From the NCBI RefSeq assembly GCF_014649815.1, contig NZ_BMTT01000004.1, forward strand, positions 186,001 to 250,000: a stretch of DNA of 64,000 nt, in the 5' to 3' direction. Positions 53,111 to 61,970 of this stretch are shown here, piece by piece; the stretch's first letter is position 1; the number at the start of each line of letters is the position of its first letter. This stretch comes from Streptomyces mutabilis (lineage in GTDB: Bacteria > Actinomycetota > Actinomycetes > Streptomycetales > Streptomycetaceae). A program made the translations under genes and the position numbers. Below the pieces are notes generated by a model that worked only from the letters and a program-made list of their open reading frames with translations, was not told the origin of the DNA and ran no database searches.

Positions 53111-53941
53111 CTAGGCTTTGGCCATGACCCTCAGTGCCTCTTCCTCGGGCGAACCCGGAGCTGCCGTGTAGACGAGGAGGCTGAGTTCGGGATCCTGGGG
53201 GAAGTGGGTGATCTCGTACGAGAGGGTGAGCGGGCCGGCCTCGGGATGGTCTATGCGTTTGAGGCCGTGGGACTTGGTGCGCACGGTGTGCTGCCGCCAG
53301 TGCCGCCGGAACTCCTCGCTGCCCTCGTTGAGCTCGTCGACCAGCCGCCACAGTTCGGGATCCTCGGGGAAGCGGCCCGCCGCGATGCGGAGATGACCCA
53401 CCGCCTCGCGGGCGATCATCTCGCGGTCCGGGTAGCGGCGGCCGATCTCGTCGTTCAGCAGGTGGAGCCGGCACAGGTTGCGCTCGGCGACGGGCAGTGC
53501 GGCGAAATCGGTGATGAGGGCGCACAGGGGCCGGTTCCAGGCCAGTACGTCCATCCGGCGGCCCATGGCGAGCGCCGGAGCGGTGATCCAGTCCAGCAGC
53601 CGACGCACTCCGGGGCGCGTCGCCCCGTCGACGGCCTCCCGCGCATGGTCCGGTTCCGGCTTCCGGGGCCGCGCCAGCCGGAAGAGGTGGGCGCGCTCGT
53701 CCTCGTCCAGCCGCAGCGCGGCGGCCACCGCCCCGAGCACGGCGTCCGAAGCGCTGCGGTTGCGGCCCTGCTCCAGGCGTACGTAGTAGTCGATGCTCAC
53801 CCCCGCCAGGTGCGCCAGTTCCTCACGGCGCAGCCCCGGCACGCGCCGCAGGCCCGAGCCGGAGGCGAAGCCGACGTCCTCGGGCCGGATCCTCGCCCGC
53901 CGCGAACGCAAGAAGTCCCCCAACTCGCCGCGTGACTGCAT
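53111..53941 (-). CDS. XRE-family regulator with MmyB-like ligand domain
   Basis: The 276-residue regulator has an N-terminal HTH (GELGDFLRSRRARIRPEDVG, VPGLRREELAHLAGVSIDYY then VRLEQGRNRSASDAVLGAVA) and a C-terminal MmyB-type domain (LAWNRPLCALITDFAALPVA then LHLLNDEIGRRYPD and TLSYEITHFPQDPELSLLVY). Such regulators often control adjacent dehydrogenases or transporters and may bind fatty acids. ATG at 53939-53941 (MQSRGELGDF) fits the family start better than GTG at 53971. Confidence 0.9.
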   Translation of the reverse strand: MQSRGELGDFLRSRRARIRPEDVGFASGSGLRRVPGLRREELAHLAGVSIDYYVRLEQGRNRSASDAVLGAVAAALRLDEDERAHLFRLARPRKPEPDHAREAVDGATRPGVRRLLDWITAPALAMGRRMDVLAWNRPLCALITDFAALPVAERNLCRLHLLNDEIGRRYPDREMIAREAVGHLRIAAGRFPEDPELWRLVDELNEGSEEFRRHWRQHTVRTKSHGLKRIDHPEAGPLTLSYEITHFPQDPELSLLVYTAAPGSPEEEALRVMAKA

Positions 53942-54039
53942 GACTTCATTATCACCTTCCTGCGCTCTCACCGTTCACGGGCGGTGCGTCGCCGGCGCAA
54001 GCGCACCGATCGCCGGGCCTGCGCCCGTAGCCTGGAGCC

Positions 54040-54642
54040 ATGGGTGATCTCTTTCTGGTCCGGCACGGTGAGACCGAGTGGTCGCGGTCCGGGCGGCACA
54101 CCGGACTCACGGACGTTCCGCTGACCGAGCACGGGCGGGAGCAGGCGCGCGGTCTGGTGCCGTTGATCCGGTCGCACCGCATCGGGGCCGCGTTCGTCAG
54201 CCCCTTCCAGCGGGCCCGGGAGACCGCCGAGCTGATCGGGCTGCAGAACGAGGCGCGCGTCGATCCGGACCTGCACGAGTGGGACTACGGCGGCTACGAG
54301 GGGATCACGACCGTCGAGATCCACCGGAGCCGGCCGGACTGGTTCCTGTTCACGGACGGGGTTGAGCCCGGACCGCCGGAGCATCCCGGGGAGACTCCCG
54401 AGCAGGTCGGCGAGCGGGCCGACCGGGTGCTGGCCAGGGTGGAGGCCGCGTTCGCCAATACCGAGGGGTGTGTGGTGCTGGTGGCGCACGGACACTTCCT
54501 GCGGGTGCTGACCGCCCGGTACCTGGGACTTCCGCCGTCCGACGGCGCCCTGTTCCAGCTGGGCACCGGGACCTTGTGCCGGCTGGGGACGGAGCACAGC
54601 CGGCCGGTGATCGCCGCCTGGAATGTCAGACCCCCGTCGTAG
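54040..54642 (+). CDS. Histidine phosphatase family protein
   Basis: The 200-residue enzyme has the phosphohistidine motif LFLVRHGETEWSRSGRHTGL at residues 5-24 (RHGE), the Glu region WDYGGYEGITTVEI and the second catalytic His in VVLVAHGHFLRVLTARYLG. It is a phosphoglycerate-mutase-like phosphatase acting on an unknown small phosphoester. ATG at 54040 (MGDLFLVRHGETEW) is the usual start. It is divergent from the MmyB regulator gene. Confidence 0.92.
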   Translation: MGDLFLVRHGETEWSRSGRHTGLTDVPLTEHGREQARGLVPLIRSHRIGAAFVSPFQRARETAELIGLQNEARVDPDLHEWDYGGYEGITTVEIHRSRPDWFLFTDGVEPGPPEHPGETPEQVGERADRVLARVEAAFANTEGCVVLVAHGHFLRVLTARYLGLPPSDGALFQLGTGTLCRLGTEHSRPVIAAWNVRPPS

Positions 54643-54677
54643 TCTTCGAAGGCGTGACCGGTGTGAGGGAGGACGTC

Positions 54678-55349
54678 GTGGCACTGTGGCCGACCGCGGC
54701 GCAGCGGCGTGTCATCGCCGCCGCCGACCCCGTGTCCGGGCGCCTGAAGGGCACGGAGACACAGCTCGCGGCGCTGGTGAGGCGAGGGCTCGCCTTCCGG
54801 CATCCGCGCCCGCCGCACGACCACTTCCTGACGCCCGCCGGCCACCGGATACGGGAGACGGGGGCCGAGCCGGGAGCCGGTGCCGGGCCGGGGGCCGCGG
54901 TGACGCGGGATGCCTCGGAGGGCGCCGAACCGGACCGCGGAGGCGTGTTCGCCGCGCGGATCGGCGGGGAGGAGGCCGCGGCGGACGACGCCGGGCCGGC
55001 GCGGCTGCGCGAGGTGCGCAGCGCCTGGCAGGGGCTGCTCGAGTTGCGCCGGATGAGCCATCCGGACGGGGCCACGGACCGGCCGTGCGGGTGGGAGCGG
55101 GCCCATCTCGTGCAGGCCGCCGCGCTCGCCCTGGAGGCGGCCGGGTGCCGTCCGGCGGGGCCCGACGGCGCGGACGGGTACCGGGTGCGCGCGACGCCGC
55201 AGCCCGAGGCCGTCGCCGTGTACGGACCCGACGGCACGGCCCTGCGGGACTGTGCGGTGACGCTGGAACGGGCGGGCTGGCAGGTCGGGGAGCACACCGA
55301 GCCGCGCACCAGGGCCCGTTACCTGCTGGCCTCCCCGCGGAAGGTGTGA
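54678..55349 (+). CDS. Unidentified protein with winged-helix-like N-terminus
   Basis: The 223-residue protein starts LWPTAAQRRVIAAADPVSGR then LKGTETQLAALVRRGLAF and HFLTPAGHRIRE, which has the look of a winged-helix DNA-binding unit. The central part is Ala/Gly/Glu-rich and the end (YRVRATPQPEAVAVYGPDGT, LERAGWQVGEHTEPRTRARY) forms a small alpha/beta domain. GTG at 54678 has GGGAGG 6 bases upstream. No family was recognised. It lies 36 bases after the histidine phosphatase and may be in the same operon. Confidence 0.65.
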   Translation: MALWPTAAQRRVIAAADPVSGRLKGTETQLAALVRRGLAFRHPRPPHDHFLTPAGHRIRETGAEPGAGAGPGAAVTRDASEGAEPDRGGVFAARIGGEEAAADDAGPARLREVRSAWQGLLELRRMSHPDGATDRPCGWERAHLVQAAALALEAAGCRPAGPDGADGYRVRATPQPEAVAVYGPDGTALRDCAVTLERAGWQVGEHTEPRTRARYLLASPRKV

Positions 55350-55411
55350 CGCCACATGTCAGGATCGGTCGGTCGGTACGTCCAGTACGTGTGCGAGGAG
55401 AGGCAGCAGCC

Positions 55412-55837
55412 GTGAGCGAACCGTTCTCCGTGCCCGTGACCGTGCGCGGGTACGAGACCGATACACAGGGCCACCTCAATCAGGCCGTGTACCTGAACTA
55501 CGCGGAGCACGCCCGCTGGTCGCTGCTCCGGGCCGCCGGCATCCGGCAGGCCGATCTCGTGGCCCGAGGCGTGGGCCCTGTCGCCCTGGAGACGACGATC
55601 CGCTTCCGCCGGGAGCTGCTCGCAGGTGACGAGGTCGAGGTGACCTGCGCCTTCGAGTGGGGCGAGGGCAAGACGTTCCGGATCGTGCAGCTCATCCGCA
55701 AGACGGACGGCACCGTCGCCGCCGAGATCGAGGCGGTCGGCGGACTGATGGACCTCGAGGCCCGCAAGCTGGTGGCCGATCCGGCGCAGCGCCTCAAGGA
55801 ACTGGCGTCCGCGCCCGCACTGTTCGAGACCCGATGA
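55412..55837 (+). CDS. Acyl-CoA thioesterase, 4HBT-type hot-dog
   Basis: The 141-residue protein has the hot-dog active-site pattern RGYETDTQGHLNQAVYLNYA (Asp near residue 17, GHLN) followed by EHARWSLLRAAG, FRRELLAGDEVEVTCAFEWG and GLMDLEARKLV. It should hydrolyse a short acyl-CoA thioester. GTG at 55412 has GAGGAGAGG upstream. It is only distantly similar to the thioesterase of the carnitine operon. Confidence 0.88.
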   Translation: MSEPFSVPVTVRGYETDTQGHLNQAVYLNYAEHARWSLLRAAGIRQADLVARGVGPVALETTIRFRRELLAGDEVEVTCAFEWGEGKTFRIVQLIRKTDGTVAAEIEAVGGLMDLEARKLVADPAQRLKELASAPALFETR

Positions 55838-55991
55838 CCTGACGAAGGGGGCGGTCCTGGCCACGGCCTATCTGACCGGCAGAGGCAGCCCGTGCCACGG
55901 CCGTCTGACCGGCGAGGCGGCCCTTGGGCGCGGCCGGCCACGCCGTCGCGCCGATGCCCGGGTGCTGACGCGGGTGCCGCGATCCGGCATG

Positions 55992-56022
55992 GGGCCGGCG
56001 CCTCCGGTCGAGGCGCCGGCCC
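55992..56022. terminator. Bidirectional hairpin terminator
   Basis: GGGCCGGCGCCTC (55992-56004) pairs with 56010-56022 across a 5-base loop, between the convergent stops of the thioesterase (55837) and the NCS2 permease (56056). Confidence 0.8.
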
Positions 56023-56055
56023 TCGGTAACTCCCGGGGCTCTCCCGGTGCCGGCC

Positions 56056-57444
56056 TCACGGGGTGGCCGGGGCCCGGGTCGCCTCGCTGATCTCCTCGCC
56101 CGCCTCCATGGGGTGGGTCACGTCCTCCGCGTCCCGCTTGCGGCCCCCGATGTGGTTGAAGACCAGGTTGAGCAGGACGGCGACGACGCAGCCGGTCGAG
56201 ATGCCCGAGTCCAGGATGATCTTCGCGTTCTCCGGGAACGCGTGGTAGAACTCCGGCTCCGCGATCGGAATGATGCCGACGGCCAGGGAGACCGCCACGA
56301 TCAGGACGTTGTTGTCCTTGTCCAGGCTCGCCCGGACCAGGGTCTGGATGCCGCTGGCCGCGACGGAGCCGAAGAGGACGATGCCCGCGCCGCCGAGCAC
56401 CGGCCGGGGCACGACCGCGATGAGCGAGGCGGCCATCGGACACAGGCCCATCAGCACCAGGAACCCGCCGCCCGCGGCGACGACGTAACGGCTGCGGATC
56501 TTGGTCATCGCGACCAGGCCGATGTTCTGGGCGAAGGCACTGCACATGAAGCCGTTGAAGAGCGGGCTGATCGCCGAGCCGAGGGTGTCGGCGCGCAGGC
56601 CGGCCGCGATGGTCTTCTCGTCGGCCTTGCGGTCCACGATCTCGCCGAGGGCGAGCATGTCGGCGGTGGACTCGGTCATGGACACCACCATCACCACACA
56701 CATGGAGAGGATCGCGGCGAGCTGGAACTGCGGGGCGCCGAAGTGGAACGGGGTCGGGAAGCCCACGATGCTCGCGTCCGCGACCGGCCCGAAGTCCGTG
56801 ACGCCGAACGGGATGGCGATGAGTGTGCCCGCGACCAGGCCGAGGAGCACCGCGATCTGCTTGACGAAGCCCCGGGTGAAGCGGCGCAGGACGAGCACGA
56901 TGACGAGCGTGATGGCCGCCAGGCCCAGGTTGGTCGACGAGCCGAAGTCCTCGGCCTCGGGGCTCGGTCCCTGTGCCCAGCCGAAGGCGACGGGCAGCAG
57001 GGACACGCCTATGAGGGTGATGACGGTGCCGGTGACGACCGGCGGGAAGAAGCGGATCGCCTTGCTGAAGAAGGGTGCGGCGAAGAAGCCGAGGAGTCCG
57101 GCGACGATGACGGCGCCGAAGATGATCGGCAGCGCGTCGGACTTGTCCTCGGTGGAGGCGACGATCGCGGTCATGGGGGCGACACCCGCGAAGGTGACGC
57201 CGTTGACGAAGGGCAGGCGGGCACCGATCTTCCAGATGCCGAGCGTCTGCAGGAAGGTGGCGAGACCCGCGGTGAACAGGCAGGCGCCGGTGAGGAAGGT
57301 CAGTTCGGTGGCGGTCAGGCCGATGGCCGCACCGACGATCAGGGGTGGTGCGACGACTCCGGCGTACATGGCGGCCACGTGCTGGAGGCCGGTCGTCGCC
57401 ATTTTCAGTGGCGGGAGTTTCTCGTCAACAGGGTGGTCGGCCAC
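56056..57444 (-). CDS. NCS2 xanthine/uracil-type permease
   Basis: This 462-residue transporter has about 14 membrane helices and the NCS2 landmarks: HVAAMYAGVVAPPLIVGAAI, LPFVNGVTFAGVAPMTAIVA, FFPPVVTGTVITLIGVSLLP, the QH-like TM1 region GLQHVAAMYAG, VSMTESTADMLALGEI (conserved Glu) and GFMCSAFAQNIGLVAMTKI. It probably takes up xanthine, uric acid or another purine. ATG at 57442-57444 has GGAGG upstream. It is the last gene of a leftward set with the deaminase and a second permease. Confidence 0.93.
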   Translation of the reverse strand: MADHPVDEKLPPLKMATTGLQHVAAMYAGVVAPPLIVGAAIGLTATELTFLTGACLFTAGLATFLQTLGIWKIGARLPFVNGVTFAGVAPMTAIVASTEDKSDALPIIFGAVIVAGLLGFFAAPFFSKAIRFFPPVVTGTVITLIGVSLLPVAFGWAQGPSPEAEDFGSSTNLGLAAITLVIVLVLRRFTRGFVKQIAVLLGLVAGTLIAIPFGVTDFGPVADASIVGFPTPFHFGAPQFQLAAILSMCVVMVVSMTESTADMLALGEIVDRKADEKTIAAGLRADTLGSAISPLFNGFMCSAFAQNIGLVAMTKIRSRYVVAAGGGFLVLMGLCPMAASLIAVVPRPVLGGAGIVLFGSVAASGIQTLVRASLDKDNNVLIVAVSLAVGIIPIAEPEFYHAFPENAKIILDSGISTGCVVAVLLNLVFNHIGGRKRDAEDVTHPMEAGEEISEATRAPATP

Positions 57445-57682
57445 GGCGGCGTTCCTCCGGTCGGTTACACGTCGGCTCTGACGTGGGTGTCAGGGAGGTG
57501 GTGCGGATGGTCGTGCGGGACCGGGACGGACCCCGTTCGGGGAAACGGGAACCGCTCCGGGGGCACGCGTATGGGACGCGCGCCCCGGAGACGGCCGCCA
57601 TGGACCCCGCTCGGGTCCACGGCTACCGGCCGGGAGCCGTCCCTCCCGGCCGGAGATCAAGTGGTGTTCGGTCGTGCGGTGT

Positions 57683-59071
57683 TCAGGCCTGTGCGGCGAT
57701 CCGGGCCAGCCGCCGCGCCTCGTCCCGGGTGGAGCGGGCGACGGCGTCCTCGTCGACCGTCAGCAGCCTGCCGTCCTCGACGATCCGGCGGCCGTTCACG
57801 AACGACGCCGTGACCGGCGCGGCAGCTCCGAGGACCAGGGCGGTCACCGGATCGGCGATGGAGGAGTGGGCGAGCGTGTCCATTCGCCAGAGCACCAGGT
57901 CGGCGAGCTTGCCCGCCTCCAGCGAGCCGGTCTCGGCGGCGCGGCCGAGGACCTGGGCTCCGCCGTACGTGCCCAGGCGCAGGGCCTGGCGGGCGGTCAG
58001 CGCCGCCTCGCGGTGGGCGCCGAGGCGGTTGACCAGCAGGGCGTTGCGGAGTTCGGTGTGCAGTTCGCCGGACTCGTTGGAGGCGGTGCCGTCGACGCCG
58101 AGGCCGACCGGGACGCCGGCGGCGAGCAGGTCGGGGACCCGGGCGATGCCCGCGGCCAGGCGGGCGTTGGAGGAAGGGCAGTGGGCGACGCCGGTCCTCG
58201 TGCGGGCGAAGGCGGCGATGTCGGAGTCGGTCATGTGGACGCAGTGCGCCATCCACACGTCCTCGCCCAGCCAGCCGGTGGACTCGAAGTAGTCGGTCGG
58301 GCCCATGCCGAACAGCTCGTGGCAGAACTTCTCCTCCTCCACGGTCTCCGAGCCGTGGGTGTGCAGCCGCACCCCGAGCCGACGCGCCGACTCGGCTCCC
58401 TGGCGCATCAGTTCGGTGGAGACGGAGAAGGGGGAGCAGGGCGCGACGGCGATCTGCGTCATCGCGTCGAACGACGCGTCGTGGTGCTCCCGGACGGTGG
58501 CCTCGGTGGCGGCGAGCGCGTCGTCCAGGCTCTCCACCGCGAAGTCCGGCGGCAGCCCGCCGTCCGACTCGCCGCGGTCCATGGAGCCGCGGGCGAGGGT
58601 GAAGCGGACGCCGGTCTCGCGGGCGGCGCGGACGATCGCGCCGGACAGGTCGCCGCAGCCCCGGGGGAAGACGTAGTGGTGGTCCATGGCGGTGGTGACG
58701 CCGCCGCGGGCCATCATCGCGAGCGAGCCCTGTGCCGCCGCATACACCATCGGCTCGTCGATGCGCGCCCAGGTCGGGTAGAGCGCGACCAGCCAGTCGA
58801 ACAGGTTGTGGTCGGTGGCCAGGCCCCGGGTGAGCCACTGGTAGAAGTGGTGGTGGGTGTTGACCAGGCCGGGCGTGGCCAGGTGTCCGGTCGCGTCGAT
58901 CCGGCTCACGACGTTCTCCAGGCCCGCCGGGGCCCGCCCCGCGCCCACCGACTCGATCCGGTTGCCGGCGAGTACCACGTGGCCCGAGGCGTACTCGGTG
59001 TCGTCCGCGTCGACGGTCGCGATGGCGCAGTTCTCGATGACGATGCGATCGGCTGCCGATGATGCTGCCAT
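57683..59071 (-). CDS. 8-oxoguanine deaminase-type amidohydrolase
   Basis: The 462-residue zinc hydrolase has the first metal site GLVNTHHHFYQWLTRGLATD, LHTHGSETVEEEKFC, MAHCVHMTDSDIAAFARTRT and GLGVDGTASNESGELHTELR, with a Cys-Ser-Pro segment CSPFSVSTELM. This pattern is that of 8-oxoguanine deaminases, which convert 8-oxoguanine to urate, and distinguishes it from classical guanine deaminases. Flanking NCS2 permeases and the uricase operon support a purine substrate. ATG at 59069-59071 has AAGGA 6 bases upstream. Confidence 0.88.
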   Translation of the reverse strand: MAASSAADRIVIENCAIATVDADDTEYASGHVVLAGNRIESVGAGRAPAGLENVVSRIDATGHLATPGLVNTHHHFYQWLTRGLATDHNLFDWLVALYPTWARIDEPMVYAAAQGSLAMMARGGVTTAMDHHYVFPRGCGDLSGAIVRAARETGVRFTLARGSMDRGESDGGLPPDFAVESLDDALAATEATVREHHDASFDAMTQIAVAPCSPFSVSTELMRQGAESARRLGVRLHTHGSETVEEEKFCHELFGMGPTDYFESTGWLGEDVWMAHCVHMTDSDIAAFARTRTGVAHCPSSNARLAAGIARVPDLLAAGVPVGLGVDGTASNESGELHTELRNALLVNRLGAHREAALTARQALRLGTYGGAQVLGRAAETGSLEAGKLADLVLWRMDTLAHSSIADPVTALVLGAAAPVTASFVNGRRIVEDGRLLTVDEDAVARSTRDEARRLARIAAQA

Positions 59072-59143
59072 GCTGCTTCCTTGTCTCTCGGTGCGACCCG
59101 TGGGCGGGGAGTCGAGTACCCGCGGGGAGGGCACGGCAGAACC

Positions 59144-60559
59144 CTAGGAGGATTTGAGTGCCGCGGCCGCGGGGCGGCTGCGGGTGCCGAGATGGTGGAA
59201 GAACAGGTTGAGCGTGACCGCGACGAGCGCGCCGGCGCTGATGCCGGAGCCGAGCACGGTCTGCGCCCAGGCGGGGAACTCGGTGTAGAAGGTCGGCGCG
59301 GCCAGCGGGATGATGCCCGCGCCGAGCGCCACGGCGACCAGGATGATGTTGGAGCTGTCGTCGAGGCCGGCCTCGGACAGCGTACGGATGCCGCTGACCG
59401 CGATGGAGCCGAAGAGGACGATGCCCGCGCCGCCCAGGACCGGCATCGGCACCAGGGAGACCACGGCGCCGAGGACCGGGAAGGCGCCGAGGACCAGCAG
59501 GGTGGCGCCGGCGACGGCGACGACGTAGCGGCTGCGCACCCGGGTGAGGGAGACGACGCCGACGTTCTGCGCGAAGGCGGAGGTGGGGAAGCCGCCGAAG
59601 ACGGGGCCGACCAGGGTGGCGAGGCCGTCGGTGCGCAGGCCGCGGGTGATGACCTCGGAGTCGGCGCGGCGATCGCAGATCTCGCCGAGGGCGAGCATCC
59701 CGGCGCTGGACTCGGTCATCAGGACCAGCATCACGATGCACAGCGACAGGATGGCCGCGGGCTGGAACTCGGGGGCGCCGAAGGCGAACGGCGTGGGCAG
59801 CGCGGCGACCGGCGCGGACTTCAGGCCGCTGAAGTCGGCCATGCCGAAGGGGATGGCGGCCAGGGTACCGACGAGCAGGCCGAACAGCAGGGCGACCTGC
59901 TTGAGGAAGCCCTTGCCGAAGCGCTGCATGACGAGGATGACGGCGAGGGTGAAGGCGGCGAGCGCGAGGTTGCGCATCGCGCCGAAGTCGGCTGCCGTCT
60001 CGTCGCCGCCCTGCGCCCAGCCCACCGGGACCGGCATCAGCGTGACGCCGATGAGGGTGATGACCACGCCGGTGACCAGGGGCGGGAAGAAGCGCAGCAG
60101 GCGGCCGAAGAACGGGCCGACGGCGAGGCAGAAGACACCGGCGACCATCACCGCCCCGTAGATGGCGGGGAGTTGGCCGCCCTCGCTGTTGGTCTCGGCG
60201 ATGGCGAGGATGGGCGCGATGCCGGCCGAGGAGGCGGCGTTGACGAAGGGCAGGCGGTTGCCGACGAAGCCCTTGACGCCGATGGTCTGGATCAGGGTGG
60301 CGACGCCCGCGATGAGCAGGCTCGCGGCGATCAGCCGGGTGCGGCCTGCGATGTCGAGGCCGACGGCCTGGCCGATGATGAGCGGAGGAGTGACTACGCC
60401 CGCGTACATGGCGGCGATGTGCTGGAGCGCGGCGGGGACGAGCCGCGAGGGGTGGAGCTTCTCGTCGACCGGGTGCACGGACGTGACGGCGTCCTCGGTG
60501 TGCTCCGGTGACGGGGTGGAACTTGAGCCTTTCGCCGGCTCCGTTGCAGGCTGTGCCAT
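59144..60559 (-). CDS. NCS2 purine permease (second)
   Basis: This 471-residue permease has the NCS2 landmarks ALQHIAAMYAGVVTPPLIIG, NRLPFVNAASSAGIAPILAI, FPPLVTGVVITLIGVTLMP, LVLMTESSAGMLALGEICDR and GFPTSAFAQNVGVVSLTRVR. It is clearly related to the first permease but not nearly identical, so the two probably differ in substrate. ATG at 60557-60559 (MAQPATEPAKG) has GGAGGG 6 bases upstream. A strong hairpin stands between the upstream uricase stop and this start. Confidence 0.93.
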   Translation of the reverse strand: MAQPATEPAKGSSSTPSPEHTEDAVTSVHPVDEKLHPSRLVPAALQHIAAMYAGVVTPPLIIGQAVGLDIAGRTRLIAASLLIAGVATLIQTIGVKGFVGNRLPFVNAASSAGIAPILAIAETNSEGGQLPAIYGAVMVAGVFCLAVGPFFGRLLRFFPPLVTGVVITLIGVTLMPVPVGWAQGGDETAADFGAMRNLALAAFTLAVILVMQRFGKGFLKQVALLFGLLVGTLAAIPFGMADFSGLKSAPVAALPTPFAFGAPEFQPAAILSLCIVMLVLMTESSAGMLALGEICDRRADSEVITRGLRTDGLATLVGPVFGGFPTSAFAQNVGVVSLTRVRSRYVVAVAGATLLVLGAFPVLGAVVSLVPMPVLGGAGIVLFGSIAVSGIRTLSEAGLDDSSNIILVAVALGAGIIPLAAPTFYTEFPAWAQTVLGSGISAGALVAVTLNLFFHHLGTRSRPAAAALKSS

Positions 60560-60577
60560 GGTGTTCCCTCCGGTGTG

Positions 60578-60615
60578 GCGCGCCACCGGCCCCGGTGGCC
60601 GGGCCGGTGGCGCGC
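60578..60615. terminator. Hairpin between uricase stop and permease start
   Basis: GCGCGCCACCGGCCC (60578-60592) pairs perfectly with 60601-60615 across an 8-base loop. It lies 9 bases after the uricase stop and 19 bases before the permease ATG, so it probably ends the uricase transcript and separates it from the permease gene. Confidence 0.7.
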
Positions 60616-60623
60616 GTCCCGCG

Positions 60624-61559
60624 TCAGAGGTTGGTCATGTCGACCGGGATCAGTTGCTCGGCGCCGTCGCGCAGGATGGTGGCCTCGATCAGACCGTAGG
60701 GCCGGTCGGCGGCGTAGTAGACGGCGCCGTCCTTGGCCTCGTTGTCGATCCCGAAGGGCGACAGGTCCGAGCGGAAGTGGTGCTTGTTGGGCATCGAGAA
60801 GCGGATCTCGTCGACCTCGTCACGGGAGTTCAGCACCCGCACGCCCATCTCGAAGAGGGTCTGCTGGAGCGAGTACGAGTACGTCTCGGCGAACGCCTGG
60901 AGCGCGTGCTTGCGCACCCCGTTGTACGAGCGGTCCCAGTCCGGGGCGTGCGAGTCGATGCCGTCCCAGTTGTGCCGCCACCAGGTGGAGACGGTGGTGG
61001 CCAGGATGCGGTCGTAGTCCTCCTGGAGGGTGGTGTACTTGTCCTTCAGGTAGCCGAAGAACTCGGAGTTGGTCGAGTTCAGGACGGTCAGGTCCTTGAA
61101 GCCGGAGAGCACCTGGATGCCGTGGCCGTCGTAGGTGATCTGCGCGACGCGGGTCTCCTGGCCCTTGCGGACGAAGGAGTGCGCGATCTCGTCGGAGCCG
61201 ACGAAGCGGGCGCCGCCCTTGGAGGTCTCGATCCGCTCCCAGCCGTACTCCTCGATGCGGATGCGGGCCCGGTGGATCGGCTCGTTGTTGTCGACGAAGT
61301 GGCGGGCGAGCTTGACGCCGAGGTCCTCGGCGCTCTCGATGCCGTGCTCCTTGGCGAAGGCGAACACCGTGTTCTTGGTGGTGTCGGTCGGCAGGACGTT
61401 GGCGTTGGACCCGCTGCGGTGGACCTCCTCCATGTCACCGGAGAGGGCGACGGAGACGTTGAGGTCCTTGATGTGGTGCGTGTCGCCGTCCCGCGTGATC
61501 TTGACGACGCGGTTCTCTGCCTTGCCGTACTGGTTCTGTCCCAGGACGAAACGGGTCAT
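60624..61559 (-). CDS. Urate oxidase (factor-independent urate hydroxylase)
   Basis: The 311-residue enzyme oxidises urate to 5-hydroxyisourate with O2. Both tunnelling-fold halves are present: FVLGQNQYGKAENRVVKITR, VLPTDTTKNTVFAFAKEHGI (the Thr-Lys catalytic region), IRIEEYGWERIETSKGGARF, LSGFKDLTVLNSTNSEFFGY (Arg/Gln side) and EIRFSMPNKHHFRSDLSPFG. ATG at 61557-61559 (MTRFVLGQNQYGK) is the family start. It is the last gene of the uraD-uraH-uricase operon, with 7 bases after uraH. Confidence 0.95.
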   Translation of the reverse strand: MTRFVLGQNQYGKAENRVVKITRDGDTHHIKDLNVSVALSGDMEEVHRSGSNANVLPTDTTKNTVFAFAKEHGIESAEDLGVKLARHFVDNNEPIHRARIRIEEYGWERIETSKGGARFVGSDEIAHSFVRKGQETRVAQITYDGHGIQVLSGFKDLTVLNSTNSEFFGYLKDKYTTLQEDYDRILATTVSTWWRHNWDGIDSHAPDWDRSYNGVRKHALQAFAETYSYSLQQTLFEMGVRVLNSRDEVDEIRFSMPNKHHFRSDLSPFGIDNEAKDGAVYYAADRPYGLIEATILRDGAEQLIPVDMTNL

Positions 61560-61566
61560 GTGTCGG

Positions 61567-61968
61567 TCAGCTCCCTCGGTAAACGGAGTAGCCGAACGGG
61601 TTGAGCAGCAGCGGAACGTGGTAGTGCTCCCCGGGCACCACCGCGAAGGTGATGGTGACCTCGGGGAAGAACACCGGCCGGCCGTTCTCGCTGTCCCGGA
61701 GCGCGGGGGCGTCCTGCTGGGCCGCGGCTTGTTTCTTGGCGAAGTACGTCTCGGTGTCGAAGTCGAGCCGTACGTGTGTGGTGCCCTCCGGCAGTGCCGG
61801 TAGGTCCTTGCACCGGCCGTCCGCGTCGGTCGCGGAGCCGCCGAGTGCCTGCCAGTCCGCTTCGCCGCCGGCGCGGGCGGCGAGCTGGACGGCGACACCC
61901 TCGGCGGGGCGGCCGACGCTGGTGTCCAGGATGTGCGTGGACACGGAGGCGGTGGTGCTGGTGCTCAT
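61567..61968 (-). CDS. uraH: 5-hydroxyisourate hydrolase (transthyretin-like)
   Basis: This 133-residue enzyme hydrolyses 5-hydroxyisourate, the uricase product, to OHCU. Family motifs are STHILDTSVGRPAEGVAVQL, RLDFDTETYF, FFPEVTITFAVVPGEHYHVP and the C-terminal signature LLLNPFGYSVYRGS (YRGS). It starts 2 bases after the uraD stop, so the genes are co-transcribed. Confidence 0.96.
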   Translation of the reverse strand: MSTSTTASVSTHILDTSVGRPAEGVAVQLAARAGGEADWQALGGSATDADGRCKDLPALPEGTTHVRLDFDTETYFAKKQAAAQQDAPALRDSENGRPVFFPEVTITFAVVPGEHYHVPLLLNPFGYSVYRGS

Positions 61969-61970
61969 GG

